Of a stretch of DNA of 64,000 nt, positions 1 through 12,562 are shown piece by piece. Every line of letters starts with the position of its first letter. Position 1 is the stretch's first letter. This DNA is from Acorus gramineus (Eukaryota > Streptophyta > Magnoliopsida > Acorales > Acoraceae), in assembly GCA_030737835.1 (NCBI GenBank), contig CM060853.1, positions 1,492,941 through 1,556,940 on the forward strand, read 5' to 3'. Made by a program: the position numbers and the translations under genes. The notes below the pieces were generated by a model, which had not been told where the DNA came from, did no database searches, and worked only from the letters and a program-made list of their open reading frames with translations.

Positions 1-330
1 ATGTTGTTCTTTTCAATTTAGCTCTAGTAGATCATATATTTAACTAATGTTGCCTTTTTTATTTATTTCTAGTAGATGTAAAATCCCAAATCCAATGGAT
101 TTTTTTCACAAATTCAGAAGCCTTAAAAAAGTTTTGCCTTTTCTATTCCCTACATTCGGCATTGTCTTCCACCAAAATGTAACATCAAATTCTGAATGCA
201 TGCACATGCCTATTCTTCAGTTGGAAAATATGCAGTTTTATTGGTTGTTAGTGTGTTGACCCTGAAATGTCCAAAAACTGGCTAAGTAAGAATCGTTGAT
301 AAAGCACTGATTTTACATAACAATTGACAG

Positions 331-3300
331 ATGTCCTTCTGGCTGAAACGATCCCTAGGGTTCTTAATCATGTCCGCGGCTGCATGGCAGAAAGAAATGA
401 TTCTATTGGTCCTAATATGATCGAATCAAATCCCAAATCCGAGTTCTGGATGAAAATAATAGAAGCAATTGGTGATGCCCATGCTGTGGAAAGACTGTCC
501 GAAAAGTTACTGCACCAGTTAGCAACTGAAAACATAACAGATCTGGAAGCGTATTGGCTTCTTTGGATGCTATTTCATCGATCTTTGGAACAGAATGTAG
601 CCAGGAGGTGTTTTCTTCTTCAAATTTTAACTTTTCATGCTGGTGTTCTTGTTTTTATCTATATTACTTTTGTTTCAAACAACTGTTCACCTGTATTATT
701 ATTAATCTTTTTCTGCAGTTTTTGTCATTTTCTTGAACAGAATACTGTTGCATGAATCAATCATGTGCGGACCAATTTCAGTGTTTTCTACGGGATGGTC
801 TCTTTTGTGGTCTTGGTCAACATGCTTCACTTGCTAGTTACTTTTTATGCAAACTTGTCTTTTCCCTAACATGATTTTAACTGTGGTATTAGCTTTTGTC
901 AGTTCAATTCCATGTTTATGGATTCTCAGTGTTATGTTGTAGAGGTGTTGTAGCAAACCAAGCTTGGGGTTAGCCGGCTAGCACCCCCTTATCCATTAGG
1001 AGGTCAAGGGATCAAATCCTGGGGGCACCGATTTTCAAAATAAAGGGGGGGGGATTTGTGTTGTAGAGGTGCCTGCAATGTGTGATTTAGCTCAAATCAA
1101 CTGTTATGGTTGCTTTTCTTATGCCTAATGTTAATAATCAAATACTTCTCTCCTTGCTTGCATAGGAGTGGGAAGCTATTATATCGCTCACCAGCTTACA
1201 TGAAGTGTTTGATTTTGGAATTCTTACTTCTGCACCATGTTGGGCTGTATATGAACAAAAATGGAAGTTATCAAACTTTCTTATCACCATCACTCTTAAA
1301 CCCTCAATTATGTTAGGAGCTTAATTGATAAAGTCTTAACACAGGTTGATCTCTATATAACAACTGTCCTTATATCCAGCAGGAGGTGCATGATTATGGA
1401 CTGCCTCTCAGAATTAATATGCTTGGACTGGGATTTTAACTCTTGCCAACATCGCATAGCGTCATGTTTTTCTTTTGAAATGTTATTGTTTGGCGTTCCA
1501 GGTCCCAAGACATGATAGAGGACTGCAATAAATTGGCACCCATTTTAAAATACTGTGATATCATATTCTGAATTTAACTGAACCCAAATAGTTACAAAAA
1601 GGCCCAGTTGATAAACTAAAGTTCTGTACTAAATTTCCATACTTTAGCCAACTATGTTCAGATAAACTGTCTTTTCAAAAAAAAAAAAAAAACAACTATG
1701 TTCAGATTCCCTATTAATTGCATGATTTAGTGAAATTTTCTTGTATGACTCAATATTTTTCCTAGAAGTGGTAGTTCTGTCTGAATATAAAAGTCTATAC
1801 TTTGTATTTGAATCGCCGATGAGGCCCTTTTATTAATATATATATTTTCATTCTTGTCCAGGGCATTGTTTCTTGATAAATTTTTATTCTGGAAGGTCTT
1901 TCCCCTTTGTTGCCTCAAATGGGTTCTTCAGTTCTCAGTCTTCAAATGCCCACCTCATGTTGCTCTAGGGATGCAAAGTCAAACCAAACAGTGTCTGTTA
2001 GATACTGTGCAGCGTCTTATTGGTGTATGGTCCAAACGTGAGTTTGTCCAGTCTTCTTCCACAGAACAGCAAGCATGTATCCTTTTCTCATGCGTTTGTC
2101 ACTGAATCTACATTGTATTTTTTTGAGATTTCCGTGTATTGCATTTTCTTTATCGCAATTCAGATATAACTGCAGCAGTTGGTCTATGTCTGGAGAAGAT
2201 GTCCAAAGAAGAACTAGAAGGAAGAAAAGAAGTGCTGCATTCCCTGCTTCAAGGAGTTAGCTGTAAATAATATTCCCTTCCTCAAGTAATCTCAATTAGA
2301 AGATGCTATCTTCATGTTCATGATGTTCCCAAATTTTTGTCAGGTAGACTGGAGAGTCCAATTCATTTGGTAAGGAGAATGGCTAGCTGTATTGCCTTGG
2401 TGTTCTCAAAAATTGTCGACCCAGAAAAACCTCTTTATCTTGATGATAGTCTCACTGAAGAAACCATTGACTGGGAATTTGGCCTTACATCCCAGCATAA
2501 AGGAGTAAACCATTATATTCAAGGTGAGGAAATTGTAAGTGGCAGTTACAAGACATCTATTTCTGGTGCAGATAGTGATTGTATAGCTAATGAAAGAAGA
2601 CATAAAGTAGTGAAGAGTAGAGGAGTGGACAAGGATTCCAAGTTGTCAGAGTTCAAGTTGGTGGATCCAGATGAAATTGTTGATCCAGCTTCACTTGACT
2701 ATGAAAAAATCGCTACTGAAAATGATGATAGCGAAAGCCAGGACTCTGAATGCTCAAGTGACTCATCTTTGCAACCATACGATCTAACAGATGATGGTTT
2801 AGATTTGAAAAGCAAAGTTTCGCAGCTTGGTGATGTAGTTGCAGCATTACGGAAACCTGATGATCCTGATGCGGTAAGATGTTGGCTACATTTTTCACAT
2901 ATGCAATTTGTACATAGAAAATGTCTTTTCAATGGATCAGAAACCTTAATATTCGCGTCTTCTCTTTAAATTATTCGGATTCAGATATTAATATTCGAAT
3001 TCGGATTACAAATATTTTTTGTATAATTGTCATGTCTAGATATGGTCACCAGTTTGGTTCATAAGTTGACATATTAAAGATATGAGAATTAAAATAGCTT
3101 CCCGTCTCCTTCAAAGATCATAAAAAAATAATACAATAATTATTTAAAATTTTCAAAATTATGATTAATCATGTATAATAATTGAATGTGAATGTATATA
3201 ATACATATACATATATAATTTTTAATATATATTATATTCGGATATTTTCGGAGTTGATACATTAATATTCGTATCTACACTGTATATTCGAATATGAGAT

Positions 3301-5274
3301 AATTTTTTATTTTTCAAATACGGATTCAGAGCAGATATAGATATTTTTCAGATGATTAATAGGCCTAATAAAAGATTTGTAATGGAAGAAGAAAACTTCA
3401 TTTCAATTGCTACCAGCCATTCTCTTCTCTTTCTTTTTTCCATTTTTGCTAAATTGTTTCACTTCCACAGGTGGAGCGGGCACTTGATGTTGCTGAAAAG
3501 CTTATAAGGGCATTACCTGATGAGCTCCGACATTGTTCAGCTGATCTTGTGAGAGCACTAGTGCAAGTCCGTTGCTCCGATCTGGCTGTAGAGGGAGAAG
3601 AAGAATCTGCTGAAGCAAAGAGGCAAAAGGCGTTGGTATCACTGCTTGTTTCCTCCCCATTTGAATCCTTGGAACCATTAACCAACTTATTGTATTCTCC
3701 AAATGTGGACATCAGCCAACGTATTTTGATCCTTGATGTCATGACCGATGCAGCACAAGAGCTCTCTGAAACTAAAACCATAATCCCAAAACAAAAACAA
3801 AGGGACCTTATCTCTACCATCTCTGAAGGCAACCCATGGTTTCTTCCAAGCAGTGGAGACCTGCCTGGTGCCGGTCCGTGGAAGGAGATATCAGAAAATG
3901 GTTCTCCTTTAAGTTGGTCTTATCGTTATGAGAGAGAGCTTCCTTCTAAGCCTTCTCAGACCAAGACCGGAAAGTCCCGTAGATGGGGATTTGCATCAGC
4001 AAGGATACGAGAAAATCAATCAGAATGGTCGAAGAATAAATTTCCCATGTATGCAGCTGCTTTCATGCTCCCCGTCATGCAAGGTTTCGATAAAAAAAGG
4101 CATGGTGTCAACTTGCTTGACAGGGACTTTGTTGTTCTTGGAAAACTGATTTACATGCTCGGTGTTTGTATGAAATGCACGGCAATGCATCCAGAAGCTT
4201 CAGCCCTTGCTCCTGCACTTCTTGATATGTTGAGCTCAAGGTATCCCTCTCACTAAATATGTTTTATTTTACAGAAACTTCTGTTACTGCCTCATGCATT
4301 CTAGATCATATTTCTATCTTTACTAACTTTCCTAAATTTTTGTTTCCAATATAAATGATCTAGAATGGCTTCTTTCCCAATCTGTTGAATTTTAAGAATC
4401 AATGAGACCAAATTTAGGACTCGATCACACATCACGTGCTCATTCTTTGAGGGAGAGAACTTTTGTATTGAATTGAATAATTCATAGATCGAATTAAACA
4501 ACTGATAATAAACTAAATCATTCATGAATCAAACTAAATAATCATATGAATTGAACTGAACAATTATGAAACTAAACAATGTGACATCGAAATGAACTTT
4601 TTTTGTGGCGTTAAATTGAACTGACTAATTTTTGCACAAAAGTGAAAGACATGAACTGAATTCATGTAAGTTTTAAATTGAACTAAACAATTCATTAATC
4701 AAATTGAACAGTGCATGAGTCAGACAGAACCATTCATGAGTTATTTTCCATGTAAGTGTCCATGTGTCAACCCTCGATTAAGTAATGACACTTTTACGTC
4801 ACTGACTATACTCGTTTACAGGGGAATTTCGCAGCATCCTGAAGCTTTTGTTAGAAGATCCGTCCTTTTTGCGTGTTCCTGCATATTGGCATCGCTCCAT
4901 CCATCGCATGTCGCATCATCATTGATCGAGGGCAACCACGATATATCTAGAGGGTTCGATTGGATCCGCACGTGGGCTCTCCAAGTCGCCGACTCTGAAG
5001 CAGACACTGAATGCTCCGCGGTCTGTCCAATAACAACTATGATCGATTTTTCAAATCTCTAAAATTGCATTACCACCTTATTATATGTTTCTTAATCATT
5101 GGAAATATTGAACCACAGATGGCCATGACATGTCTTCAACTCCACGCCGAGATGGCTCTCCAGGCTTCGAGATCGCTTGAATCCGTAGAGTGTTTCAGGT
5201 CCAAACCTGGTGGTCTGCCTTCCAAAGGGTTGAAAAGGGAGATTATATTACCTTTGTCAAATATGAACATCTGA
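331..5274 (+). CDS. TELO2: TELO2/TEL2 telomere length regulation protein, 5'-partial
   Basis: HEAT-repeat protein that, with TTI1 and TTI2, acts as an HSP90 co-chaperone stabilising PIKK kinases (ATM, ATR, TOR). Exons by splice sites: 331-607, 1862-2076, 2164-2262, 2344-2873, 3471-4240, 4822-5020, 5119-5274. All junction phases agree and give 747 residues to the stop. Plant TEL2 proteins are about 1000 residues, so roughly the first quarter lies left of the window. Recognition rests on the conserved C-terminal domain: an acidic linker in the 2344 exon, then SRRWGFASARI, NKFPMYAAAFMLPVMQGFD and DFVVLGKLIYMLG in the 3471 exon, and HPEAFVRRSVLFACSCILAS in the 4822 exon. The junction reading NVARRALFLDKFLFWKVFP across 607/1862 matches the family pattern. 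Bases 1-330 look intronic. The large introns carry repeats (listed separately). The identification is firm; the exact exon edges are hand-called. Confidence 0.93.
955..1062 (+). repeat. tRNA-derived SINE-like unit in TELO2 intron
   Basis: A tRNA-like head (gggttagccggctagca) is followed about 35 bases later by a B-box-like GGATCAAATCC, then a run of G. A box and B box in this order are the RNA polymerase III promoter of tRNA-derived SINEs. No clear target duplication was found, so the outer limits are approximate. It is not a tRNA gene: no acceptor stem pairs around it. Confidence 0.45.
2955..3350. repeat. AT-rich 'ATTCGGAT' repeat in TELO2 intron
   Basis: This part of the intron between the 2344 and 3471 exons is made of permuted attcggat / ggattcagatat / atattcg motifs at both ends around an AT-only centre. 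It resembles a decayed short non-autonomous transposon. Similar motif text (cggattcagatatattt) occurs again near 56190, outside this gene. No target duplication was recognised. Confidence 0.4.
4380..4715. repeat. Degenerate short repeat in TELO2 intron
   Basis: The intron between 4240 and 4822 contains many imperfect copies of a roughly 20 bp unit around gaactgaacaattcatgaa, some in reversed form (aaattgaac, attcatgaatcaa). It looks like an old expanded minisatellite. No coding frame runs through it, and the flanking exons join in phase without it. Confidence 0.4.
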
Positions 5275-7404
5275 ACTTGATCTGGTAAGACATATTCAAA
5301 GTCTTTTACAGCACAAATGCCAGCTCAAATTTCATCTGAACTTATTCTAATTACATTACACTGTTGCAGCATGTTTATGCCTGACTAGAGCTGGGTTTTT
5401 TTCTGTTACAGAAACCTCACAAGGCCAATTCAATACGTAGTTCAATTCAATATTAACACCAATACGAACTTAAGAACAATCACAAGTGTTCTTGCCACGA
5501 GGAAACAAAGTCAGTTCCTGCACGTTTTCGCAAATGTTGTTTGCAGTCATGCCGTTGTATGCTTCTGTATGACGTATTTTGATTGGGAAAATGTTAGACT
5601 CAACCATTATTACCAATCAAAATTTAGATCACATAATTTTTTTTTAAATAATAAATATCATCTAGTGTATATGGTTTAATAAAATTGTATATTATTTCAT
5701 TTTAAATTGAATGAATTTATTTTTAGTAAGTGTAAGAAAAAAAATTTAACAAAGTATATGTTTTACTAAATTTTTAATAAAATATATAAGACTATTTTGG
5801 ATCGGTAAAAAACTGAATGTAAAAGCACCCTTTTGATTATTGCCAACACCAACAGGACCTTAGAATCCATGTCATCTAGTCATAGTGAGGTATCTTAGTA
5901 TATTAATTAACTTTCTAGTAGACCAAATTCGTTGGAAAATTTTATGGAGCGAAGAACCATGAGGCTCCTGATATGTTTTTGTCTAGGCTAGGTTAATGAA
6001 ATGTAAGAATATGATGTTTGATGAAATGTAAGAATTGAAACATCTACTAATGACAATTTTTGAGAGTTTCATGACATTAGATTAATGCTTTCATCCAACA
6101 TTGTTGAACAACATGCCATGACATTATTTAAATTACTGAAAGGAAAATATTGTAATAGAGCAACAAATATTATGCAATACAATGCACATTTCTGAAACAA
6201 CATAAACACAGCTGTGGCCCAATCCACCCCAATCACATACACTACTCATACAAATACAAGTCACCCTATACATTAAAATATTATTAGTATTCGTCCACTA
6301 TGATTGGTGAATGTTTATTTTTGTTTTTTTATATATCAGAAAAACCCTCCGTGGTTGACTTTACGGTGAAGCTGGAAAGACTACTTCTGTTTGTTTGTCC
6401 TGATACCATAAAAAATTCTTCCAAATAATCATCAACAAACCGGTGGATAAATATGATTGGTGAACACTGCAACCTTTTATGATCAAACTCATCCAATAGC
6501 TATCCCTACAATAAGCAGCACACAATAAGTTTGACACAATGAATGATTTGACACATCTTGAACAGTTTTGTACATCATTGTTAAATATTTCATGATTCAT
6601 TCAATCTCATCTAAAGATTGGTCGAATAGAAATTTGTGTTTAAGACCACTAAGTATGAGCATTGATTTTTTATTAGAACAAAATTCTGTATAAGGTTGTG
6701 ATCTCATACAACGTGTTCCTGATTGACATTTTTTCAGTCAAAACTAAGTATCTGATACCATGTAAATTTCAGTCTGTAGGAGACGGTGAAAAAATCAGAA
6801 TTCTACTACATTTAAATTCAAACAAGAAAGAAAAAAAAAACACGCACGTTCCTCAGCAGTTCTTGTAGGGTGTTGGAGTCCAATAGTCAGATAATCTCTT
6901 TCATTAAGTGAATTATTAGATCATCGAAGACAGAGGATCTTGAGTACTATTCGAAATTCAGAAGATCTGTGTAGAGGAGCCTTGAGCAACTCGAAAAAGC
7001 CCAAGCTCGCTCACGGAAAGTAGAAATGGAAGAGCATCGAGTGAACAAATACTCTTGAAACACAACGAGCAACATTGACGAAGAGTTTCACGGTCTCCTC
7101 TCAAACACAAAAACACATCATTAGGTGTCAAGGGTAGTGATGAAGCTGCTACATGATCTCAAAATAAAACAAATTGCATGTTACTTGGTCGAGGAACAAT
7201 TTGACAAAAAAAAGGAAAATAGATGATATAAAAAAAAAAACATTATATTATGGGCCATCAAAATATATGTGCATTGTAATGCTTCATAACAAACATTTGC
7301 TACAAAAAAGGTGAACGAAATTGGATTTGTAGGAAATATGTATTTGTTGAAAAAATACACCATGTATAATGCAATATTTTCTTCATAGTAGCTCTTACAC
7401 CTAG
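5275..7404. other. Intergenic stretch, no gene seen
   Basis: AT-rich DNA following the TELO2 stop. The first 200-300 bases are probably the TELO2 3' UTR. About 5575-5830 belongs to a dispersed AT-rich family whose signature is a tract like aaattgaatgaatttat next to several gtatat runs (see findings). No open frame with splice sites or recognisable protein was found on either strand. Confidence 0.5.
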
Positions 7405-7561
7405 GAGGTTCATTGTATTTTCTCATTAGTGTCACCTTGCATAAAGGAAAAATGAAGCACTTAAAGAATCCAATAGAAAACCATGTAAAATAATTTATTT
7501 AATAAGATAAGAAAGATTTCTAAGGATAAGAAATTAAAAAACATATCACCATCTTTTTTTC

Positions 7562-7726
7562 ATTCTTGTCAAACATTATTCGACAAGAAATACCATTGAA
7601 GTTTATGTAGAGATCATAAACAACTTGACTGATCTCAACCTCGGAAGGTATGACAGTCCTATAACACCAGTAGTCCATTCTGTAACTCAACTTTTTTCTC
7701 TTCTCACATTAGCCATGTTAATTTGA
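7562..7726 (+). other. Coding-like frame in arm 1 of the inverted repeat
   Basis: An open stretch of 54 codons plus stop that includes YSTRN, INNLTDLNLGRYDSP and a C-terminus LAMLI. The minus-strand partner in the other arm (about 9840-9669) reads DSTRNAIAVHEEIMNNNLVD and also ends LAMLI. The two differ at many positions, yet the one length change between them inside the frame is a whole codon and the stops coincide. That pattern suggests past selection on a protein, or simply a shared ancestral exon. I do not recognise the family, and no start codon or splice acceptor was fixed. Confidence 0.3.
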
Positions 7727-9668
7727 AAGAGAAATGAAATAAAAGAAAAAAGACCAGTCAAAGAAAGAGTTGAAATAGAAGAATAAATATTGGTATGAGA
7801 AAGAAAGAGCTCATCTGGTAAAGTTAAAGAGTGCAGCACTCAATATATATCTACAATTGTTTCATAGAGGATTCACTACAATTAATGATAGGGTCATTGA
7901 AGTCCATGGTATATTGTACAGTGTATAGAGGATGGGAGAGGAGGTGAAAAGGGACTAAACATGAAGCACTTTTTTTATCAATTTTTTCCTCAAACACAAT
8001 CAATCATGTGGGTAGTGCAACCCATTTATTATCTTCTATTAACTTCTTTTAATTTTATTATTTTTTTCACAAAGACATTATCAATCAGTGATATATGGGT
8101 AGTACAACTCATTCATCGTCTTCTAAACAAGAAGCACTTGCCGGAGTGTGAGCTCCTTGCATTGAACAACAACCGCAAATCCCTTCGCTCTCTGTTTCCC
8201 TTTCCTCACGATTTTCTAGATTTGGAGATCCTAAACGAATTCTAGGGTTAGGGTTTTTAATGTGCGTCTTGAGAGAGAGGAAGTCACATATATACAGGTT
8301 AGTGCAGAGACCTAAAAGAGATGAGTAATTTGGTTCCTATGGGTCTGGTCACCTAATTCAACCTATAGTAAAACTCTATCGACTCATAAGTCACAATTTA
8401 GTCCACTAAAGAATTATGAATGCACTCCAATACACTGATCTCATAAATTAAATTTTGAGGTTCTTTCATTATATAATTAATATCTCCTCACGTTAAGATT
8501 TTGATACCCGTTATGAAATAATTATTACTGACAATAATATTTCACAAAATCTTATTATTCCTTGAGATCTTCCGCTTAACTTATTTGACATATCGGATAA
8601 TTAAATTCATCAGCTGGGTTAGACATGATCAAAACCTATAAGCATCATTAAGTGAGTATCATCAATCTCCTATAGAAGATGTGGACTCCATCTATAGCTA
8701 ATATTCATCATACAAGTGTCATTGCCACCCAAATCATTGAGCTTATTGATCCGTGGAAGAATCTCACTCTCATGAATCAAAGTGACATATAACAATTGCA
8801 CATTTCTAAGAACCATCTCAGATTAAGAGCATAAGCAATTATAATTAACAAGGGGTGTAAATCATTTTATTTTGTCAGTACAAAAATGATTACCCCCCAT
8901 GTTCAATACATGGAAAATGCACCAGTACAATCACCCAAAACCTATGAACTGGTTTCCCATAGTCAAGATAGACTAAGTAAGATAACTTGTTTTACAACAC
9001 TTATCCAATAGATTATCCAAGTCCATCTAAGGTTGTGAACCTCAACTTATAATCTACAAGGAACTGGTAATATGATCTTCTCTCTGTTAGTCAAACTCTA
9101 CACACATATCTACAATGGAGACTAAAAAAGCAAAACAAACACAATATAATACAAGTATTTGCCAACAATGATTCTCATTAAAATGCTAAAATCATCTCAA
9201 TAATCGAAAGCTAAAGTTTGTTATATAAGTCATGGTTTTGAGAACAATATCCTAACATGATTGTGTCTGAAAAAATTGATAAAAAAAAAAGTGTTTCATG
9301 TTTAGAAGTTGATAAATGAGTTGTACTACCTATATCACATAACTGTTCTATCTCTGTGAAAAAAATGACAAAATTAAAAAAAAAAAAAAGATAATGAATA
9401 AGTTGTATTGCCCACTTTAGGTGATTGATTTTATGTCTCAAAAAAAAAATTGACAAAAAACATGTTTAGTCCCTTTTCACATCTTCTTCAGCCTTCTATA
9501 CATTGTATATCATATCATGGACTCCAATGATCCCACATCACATAAATTGCAGTGAATACCCCATCGTAAATTGTAGATATGTATTGAGTGTTGCATTCTC
9601 TAACTTTGATCAATCTTTTTTCTTCTATTTCAACTATTTCTTTTTTCTTCTTCTATTTAATCTCTCTT

Positions 9669-9840
9669 TTAAATTAACATGGCTAGAGAAAGAGAAAGAA
9701 ATTGGGTCACAGAATGGATCACTAGTGCTATAGAGCTCTCATACCACCCGAGGTTGAGATCAACCAAATTGTTGTTCATGATCTCTTCATGAACTGCAAT
9801 GGCATTTCTTGTCGAATCATGCTCGACAAAAATGAAAAAC
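9669..9840 (-). other. Coding-like frame in arm 2 of the inverted repeat
   Basis: Minus-strand partner of the frame at 7562-7726. It reads HDSTRNAIAVHEEIM, then NLVDLNLGWYESSIALVI, and ends at LAMLI followed by TAA. It aligns with the other arm codon for codon apart from one extra Asn. No known domain was recognised. Confidence 0.3.
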
Positions 9841-9999
9841 AGGACAATGGTATGTTTTTTAATTTCTTACCCTTAAAAATATTTCTTATCTTATTAAACA
9901 AAAAATTTTACATGGATTTCCATTGGAGATTTTTTAAGTGTTTCATTTTTTATTTTCGTAAGGTGGCACTGATGGGAAATTACATGAAGAAATTATTTC

Positions 10000-10445
10000 C
10001 TTCTGATTCAATCCTCCACAAAATGGAAACTCTTTTAAACTCCACCTCATCATGAACACTCGGAAGAGGAAGCTCAACCACAGTTCCATTTCATCTGATA
10101 ATTCCAAAACACTCAATCATGTCGTACTCCCCCTCACTTAACCCCACAATTACTCCTTATCCCCTCGTCAAACTAGCCATTCAAGGCAAGGATGACTCAG
10201 AAGTTTACCTACCAACACCTGGGTAAGTGGAGGTTGAAAATCGAACACGCGCCAATGGAGAGCATACCCATGGTGCTAGCCAAGTCACCAGGACCATGAT
10301 GGGTTTATTTTTTTTTTTTTTTTTTCTATATTTCATCACAGGCCAATTCCAACTCCAACTTATCTTGAACACTCAGAAGCAAAAGCTCAACCAATGGTTC
10401 CACTTCATCTGAATAAATTCAAAACACTCTCATCATTCATTTCTC
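10000..10445. repeat. Direct repeat pair of about 105 bp with minus-strand coding look
   Basis: Units at about 10022-10130 and 10335-10440 share gaacactc(a/g)gaag, agctcaacca, ttcca(t/c)ttcatctga and caaaacactc. On the minus strand the right unit reads EVEPLVELLLLSVQDKLELE. The left unit reads VVELPLPSVHDEVEFKRV after a one-base offset. They look like two decayed copies of one exon. The SINE-like unit at 10206-10300 lies between them. Confidence 0.4.
10206..10305 (-). repeat. tRNA-derived SINE-like unit
   Basis: On the minus strand an A-box-like tggctagcaccatgg precedes a B-box-like GTTCGATTTTC by about 30 bases, as in tRNA-derived SINEs. The A/T run at about 10306-10325 lies on the 5' side of this unit in that orientation, so it is not its tail. 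The true limits are therefore unclear. Confidence 0.4.
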
Positions 10446-11249
10446 GATCACCTGCAACTCAAACAGCGTAAACCCTACAGCTTGTCATCTAAAAACCCTA
10501 AACCCCCAAATTTACATCAAACGAACCCTAGAAACGCCAAACACGAACTCCAGAAACCCTAAAAGATTCATGACATTAAGAGATCGAAACAGATGATAGA
10601 GAGAGAGAGAGAGAGAGAGAGTATTTCGTCTGACTTGCCTCTAAGAGGATGACGAGAGAGTTGGAATCCGTCGCGATCTCGTCCAACGGTCTCTGATCGC
10701 CATCGATTCTTGGACTCCCAGCATCTCCTCCAATTCGATTCGGGAAGAGAGAGACCGAAATGAAACGAAAGATCTGATTTTTCGAGACCGGATTATGAGT
10801 GTGGTATGATTCGATGTTTGAAAAATCGTTCTTTCATAAGCTTTTTAATTCAGTGTTCTTTTAGAAACACAGGTTAAAAAGTAATTTTTAAAATAAAACT
10901 ATTTTTTAAGGTGATTTTATACTTTAATTTTTTTAACATGTTTTTTTTAATTCAAAAATCAATATTTGAAATGAGTTTAATGTTTGACAGAGAAAGCTGT
11001 TTTTCAATTCAAAAAATCGATTCTCACCAAAAAGCGATGTTTTTTAGTTTTTCAAAATACAGATTTCGATGAAAAAATTAAAAGGAATCCAGCTTTCGAT
11101 TCTGTAAAAAGCTGCCCCATTTTGTTGCACAATTTTAGTTTTTCAACTTTTCAAAAAGCAAAAGCACACCAAAACACGCAACCAAATAAGTTAAACAAAA
11201 AAAATGTTAGATTAAAATCATTTTTATCAATAAAAAAAACTCAAATCAC
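10446..11249. other. Leader-like GA-rich region and AT-rich repeat
   Basis: 10480-10790 looks like the 5' leader of a minus-strand transcript. It has telo-box-like aaaccctaaac motifs, a GA microsatellite at about 10596-10622, and minus-strand GAGA/TCTC-rich text. No convincing protein follows. 10800-11210 is AT-rich with paired motifs of the type aagctttttaa / aaagctg / caaaaagcaaaagc, as found in small hAT- or Harbinger-type MITEs. Its ends could not be fixed. Confidence 0.3.
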
Positions 11250-12150
11250 ACATGTTACTTCTCTTTTGCATGCTCACCTTTGATCGACTCAATTGTTACT
11301 GAATTCCATGTTTTTTTTATTTAGATTCTGTTTGTGTATGTGTTAGAGGAGCGATGGAGTCGACAGACCACCATGGACGCAAATGCACAAACAAACACTC
11401 ATTTCAACTCTACGTCGATAACACTAATTTACATTGTCGTTTATTGATTTCAGTCGATTTTCTCGCGTTTTCCCAACTACCCCAAAACATTGATTCACTC
11501 CAACGCTCCTTCCCCCATGTCTTTGGAATGCTGACGCTCGAGGACGCAGAGACAAACAGACCCTTACTGTGATAGGAAACATAAATTGCAGGCTACTCAT
11601 AGTGAACTACTTGTTCGAATGGACATTCTAAGCTTAATTATTCTACAGTGCTTGTGTTTAAAACTCATTTAAGTGGAGAAATCATTAACTCTTTGGACAA
11701 CCTCTTGTATGTATACCCTTCCATGTGTCTCTTTTTTCTTTGCTTCATGTTGTTGTATGTTATGACTGGATCAGCCATTTGAAGGATCTATTTTTAAGAG
11801 TGACTTCTAAAATATCTGCTAAACAAGGGAATAGAGCCATCTGAATTAATTGGAATGGTGGTAATCCACAGAGAGAGAACTAATAAGTATTCTCATATTG
11901 ATTGTTAACCCCTTTTCAAAAATAATTTTAAAATTTTTTGAGTTTTAATGTTCATGAAAATCTTATGATGTTCGTTGTGTTTATGTAGGAAAAAAATCTT
12001 GAAATCTGATTTTGAACCAACCACACTAGACCAATAGGAATGGAACCCTGTAGTTTCATTGCACTCAAAAGGCACCTTCCCTTCCTTCCCTCTGTGTGTG
12101 TGTGAAATTTTCATCTTGAGCAAGTCAGATGGTGTAAGTAAAATATTTTG
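11250..12150 (+). repeat. Inverted duplicate of the ULP1-like gene 3' region (arm 1)
   Basis: Reads on the plus strand what 18430-16880 reads on the minus strand. Shared blocks include cttctcttttgcatgctc, ttgcaggctactcatagtg, attctaagcttaattattct, cttcatgttgttgtatgtta, ttgattgttaacccctttt and gattttgaaccaaccacac. The arm is shorter than its partner because internal blocks are missing here, including the exon-like segment at 17412-17313, and it carries its own extra piece at about 11330-11570. The bS21 gene lies between the two arms. Confidence 0.8.
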
Positions 12151-12282
12151 AGTGGGCTCTATTACATACAGTTATTCTTTTGCACTCCTCATTTTCGCAA
12201 ACCTAACAAATTGTAAACATGTTTCCTTTCCGTTTTTTAATTTTATTTTATAAAAAAAAAAAGTAAACATGCATGTATTGAA

Positions 12283-12524
12283 TGAATTCACACATAAAAG
12301 AATATGTTATCAAGAAATTGGTGAATGACTTGAGGTTTGAAGATTGTACTCCATTTGCACACTGTGCTTTGTCGTATGCTGAGGCGGACCCATGTGTCAG
12401 GGAGGGGGCCTCCTATGAAAATTGAGAAAAGACATGGTGCTATCTAGTCTCACCCATCAAGTTGCACTACTGTACTTAAAAGCAGATCCTCATGGATTTC
12501 ACTAGGACAAATGTGCCTTTATTG

Positions 12525-12562
<38 letters not shown>

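Larger units (their letters stand above)
7405..9990. repeat. Long inverted repeat, arms of about 700 bp
   Basis: Arm 1 (about 7405-8149) and arm 2 (about 9287-9990) are reverse complements along their whole length, with scattered differences. Outer ends read tctcattagtgtcacc and, on the minus strand, tcccatcagtgccacc. Inner ends share gggtagtacaactcat and gtttagaag-type text. The 1.1 kb spacer has no recognised gene. The shape fits a foldback or long-TIR DNA transposon, but no clean target duplication was found, so an inverted segmental duplication is also possible. Each arm holds a matching open frame, described separately. Confidence 0.75.

Noticed and set aside
1169-1318. Exon-like open stretch in the TELO2 intron with EWEAIISLTSLHEVFDF
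   Set aside because: Exons 331-607 and 1862-2076 join in phase and give the expected TEL2 sequence without it, and it runs into a stop.
11354-11572. 72-codon open frame starting MESTDHHG
   Set aside because: Lies in a piece present only in one arm of the inverted duplication, with no splice context and no family resemblance. Too short to support.
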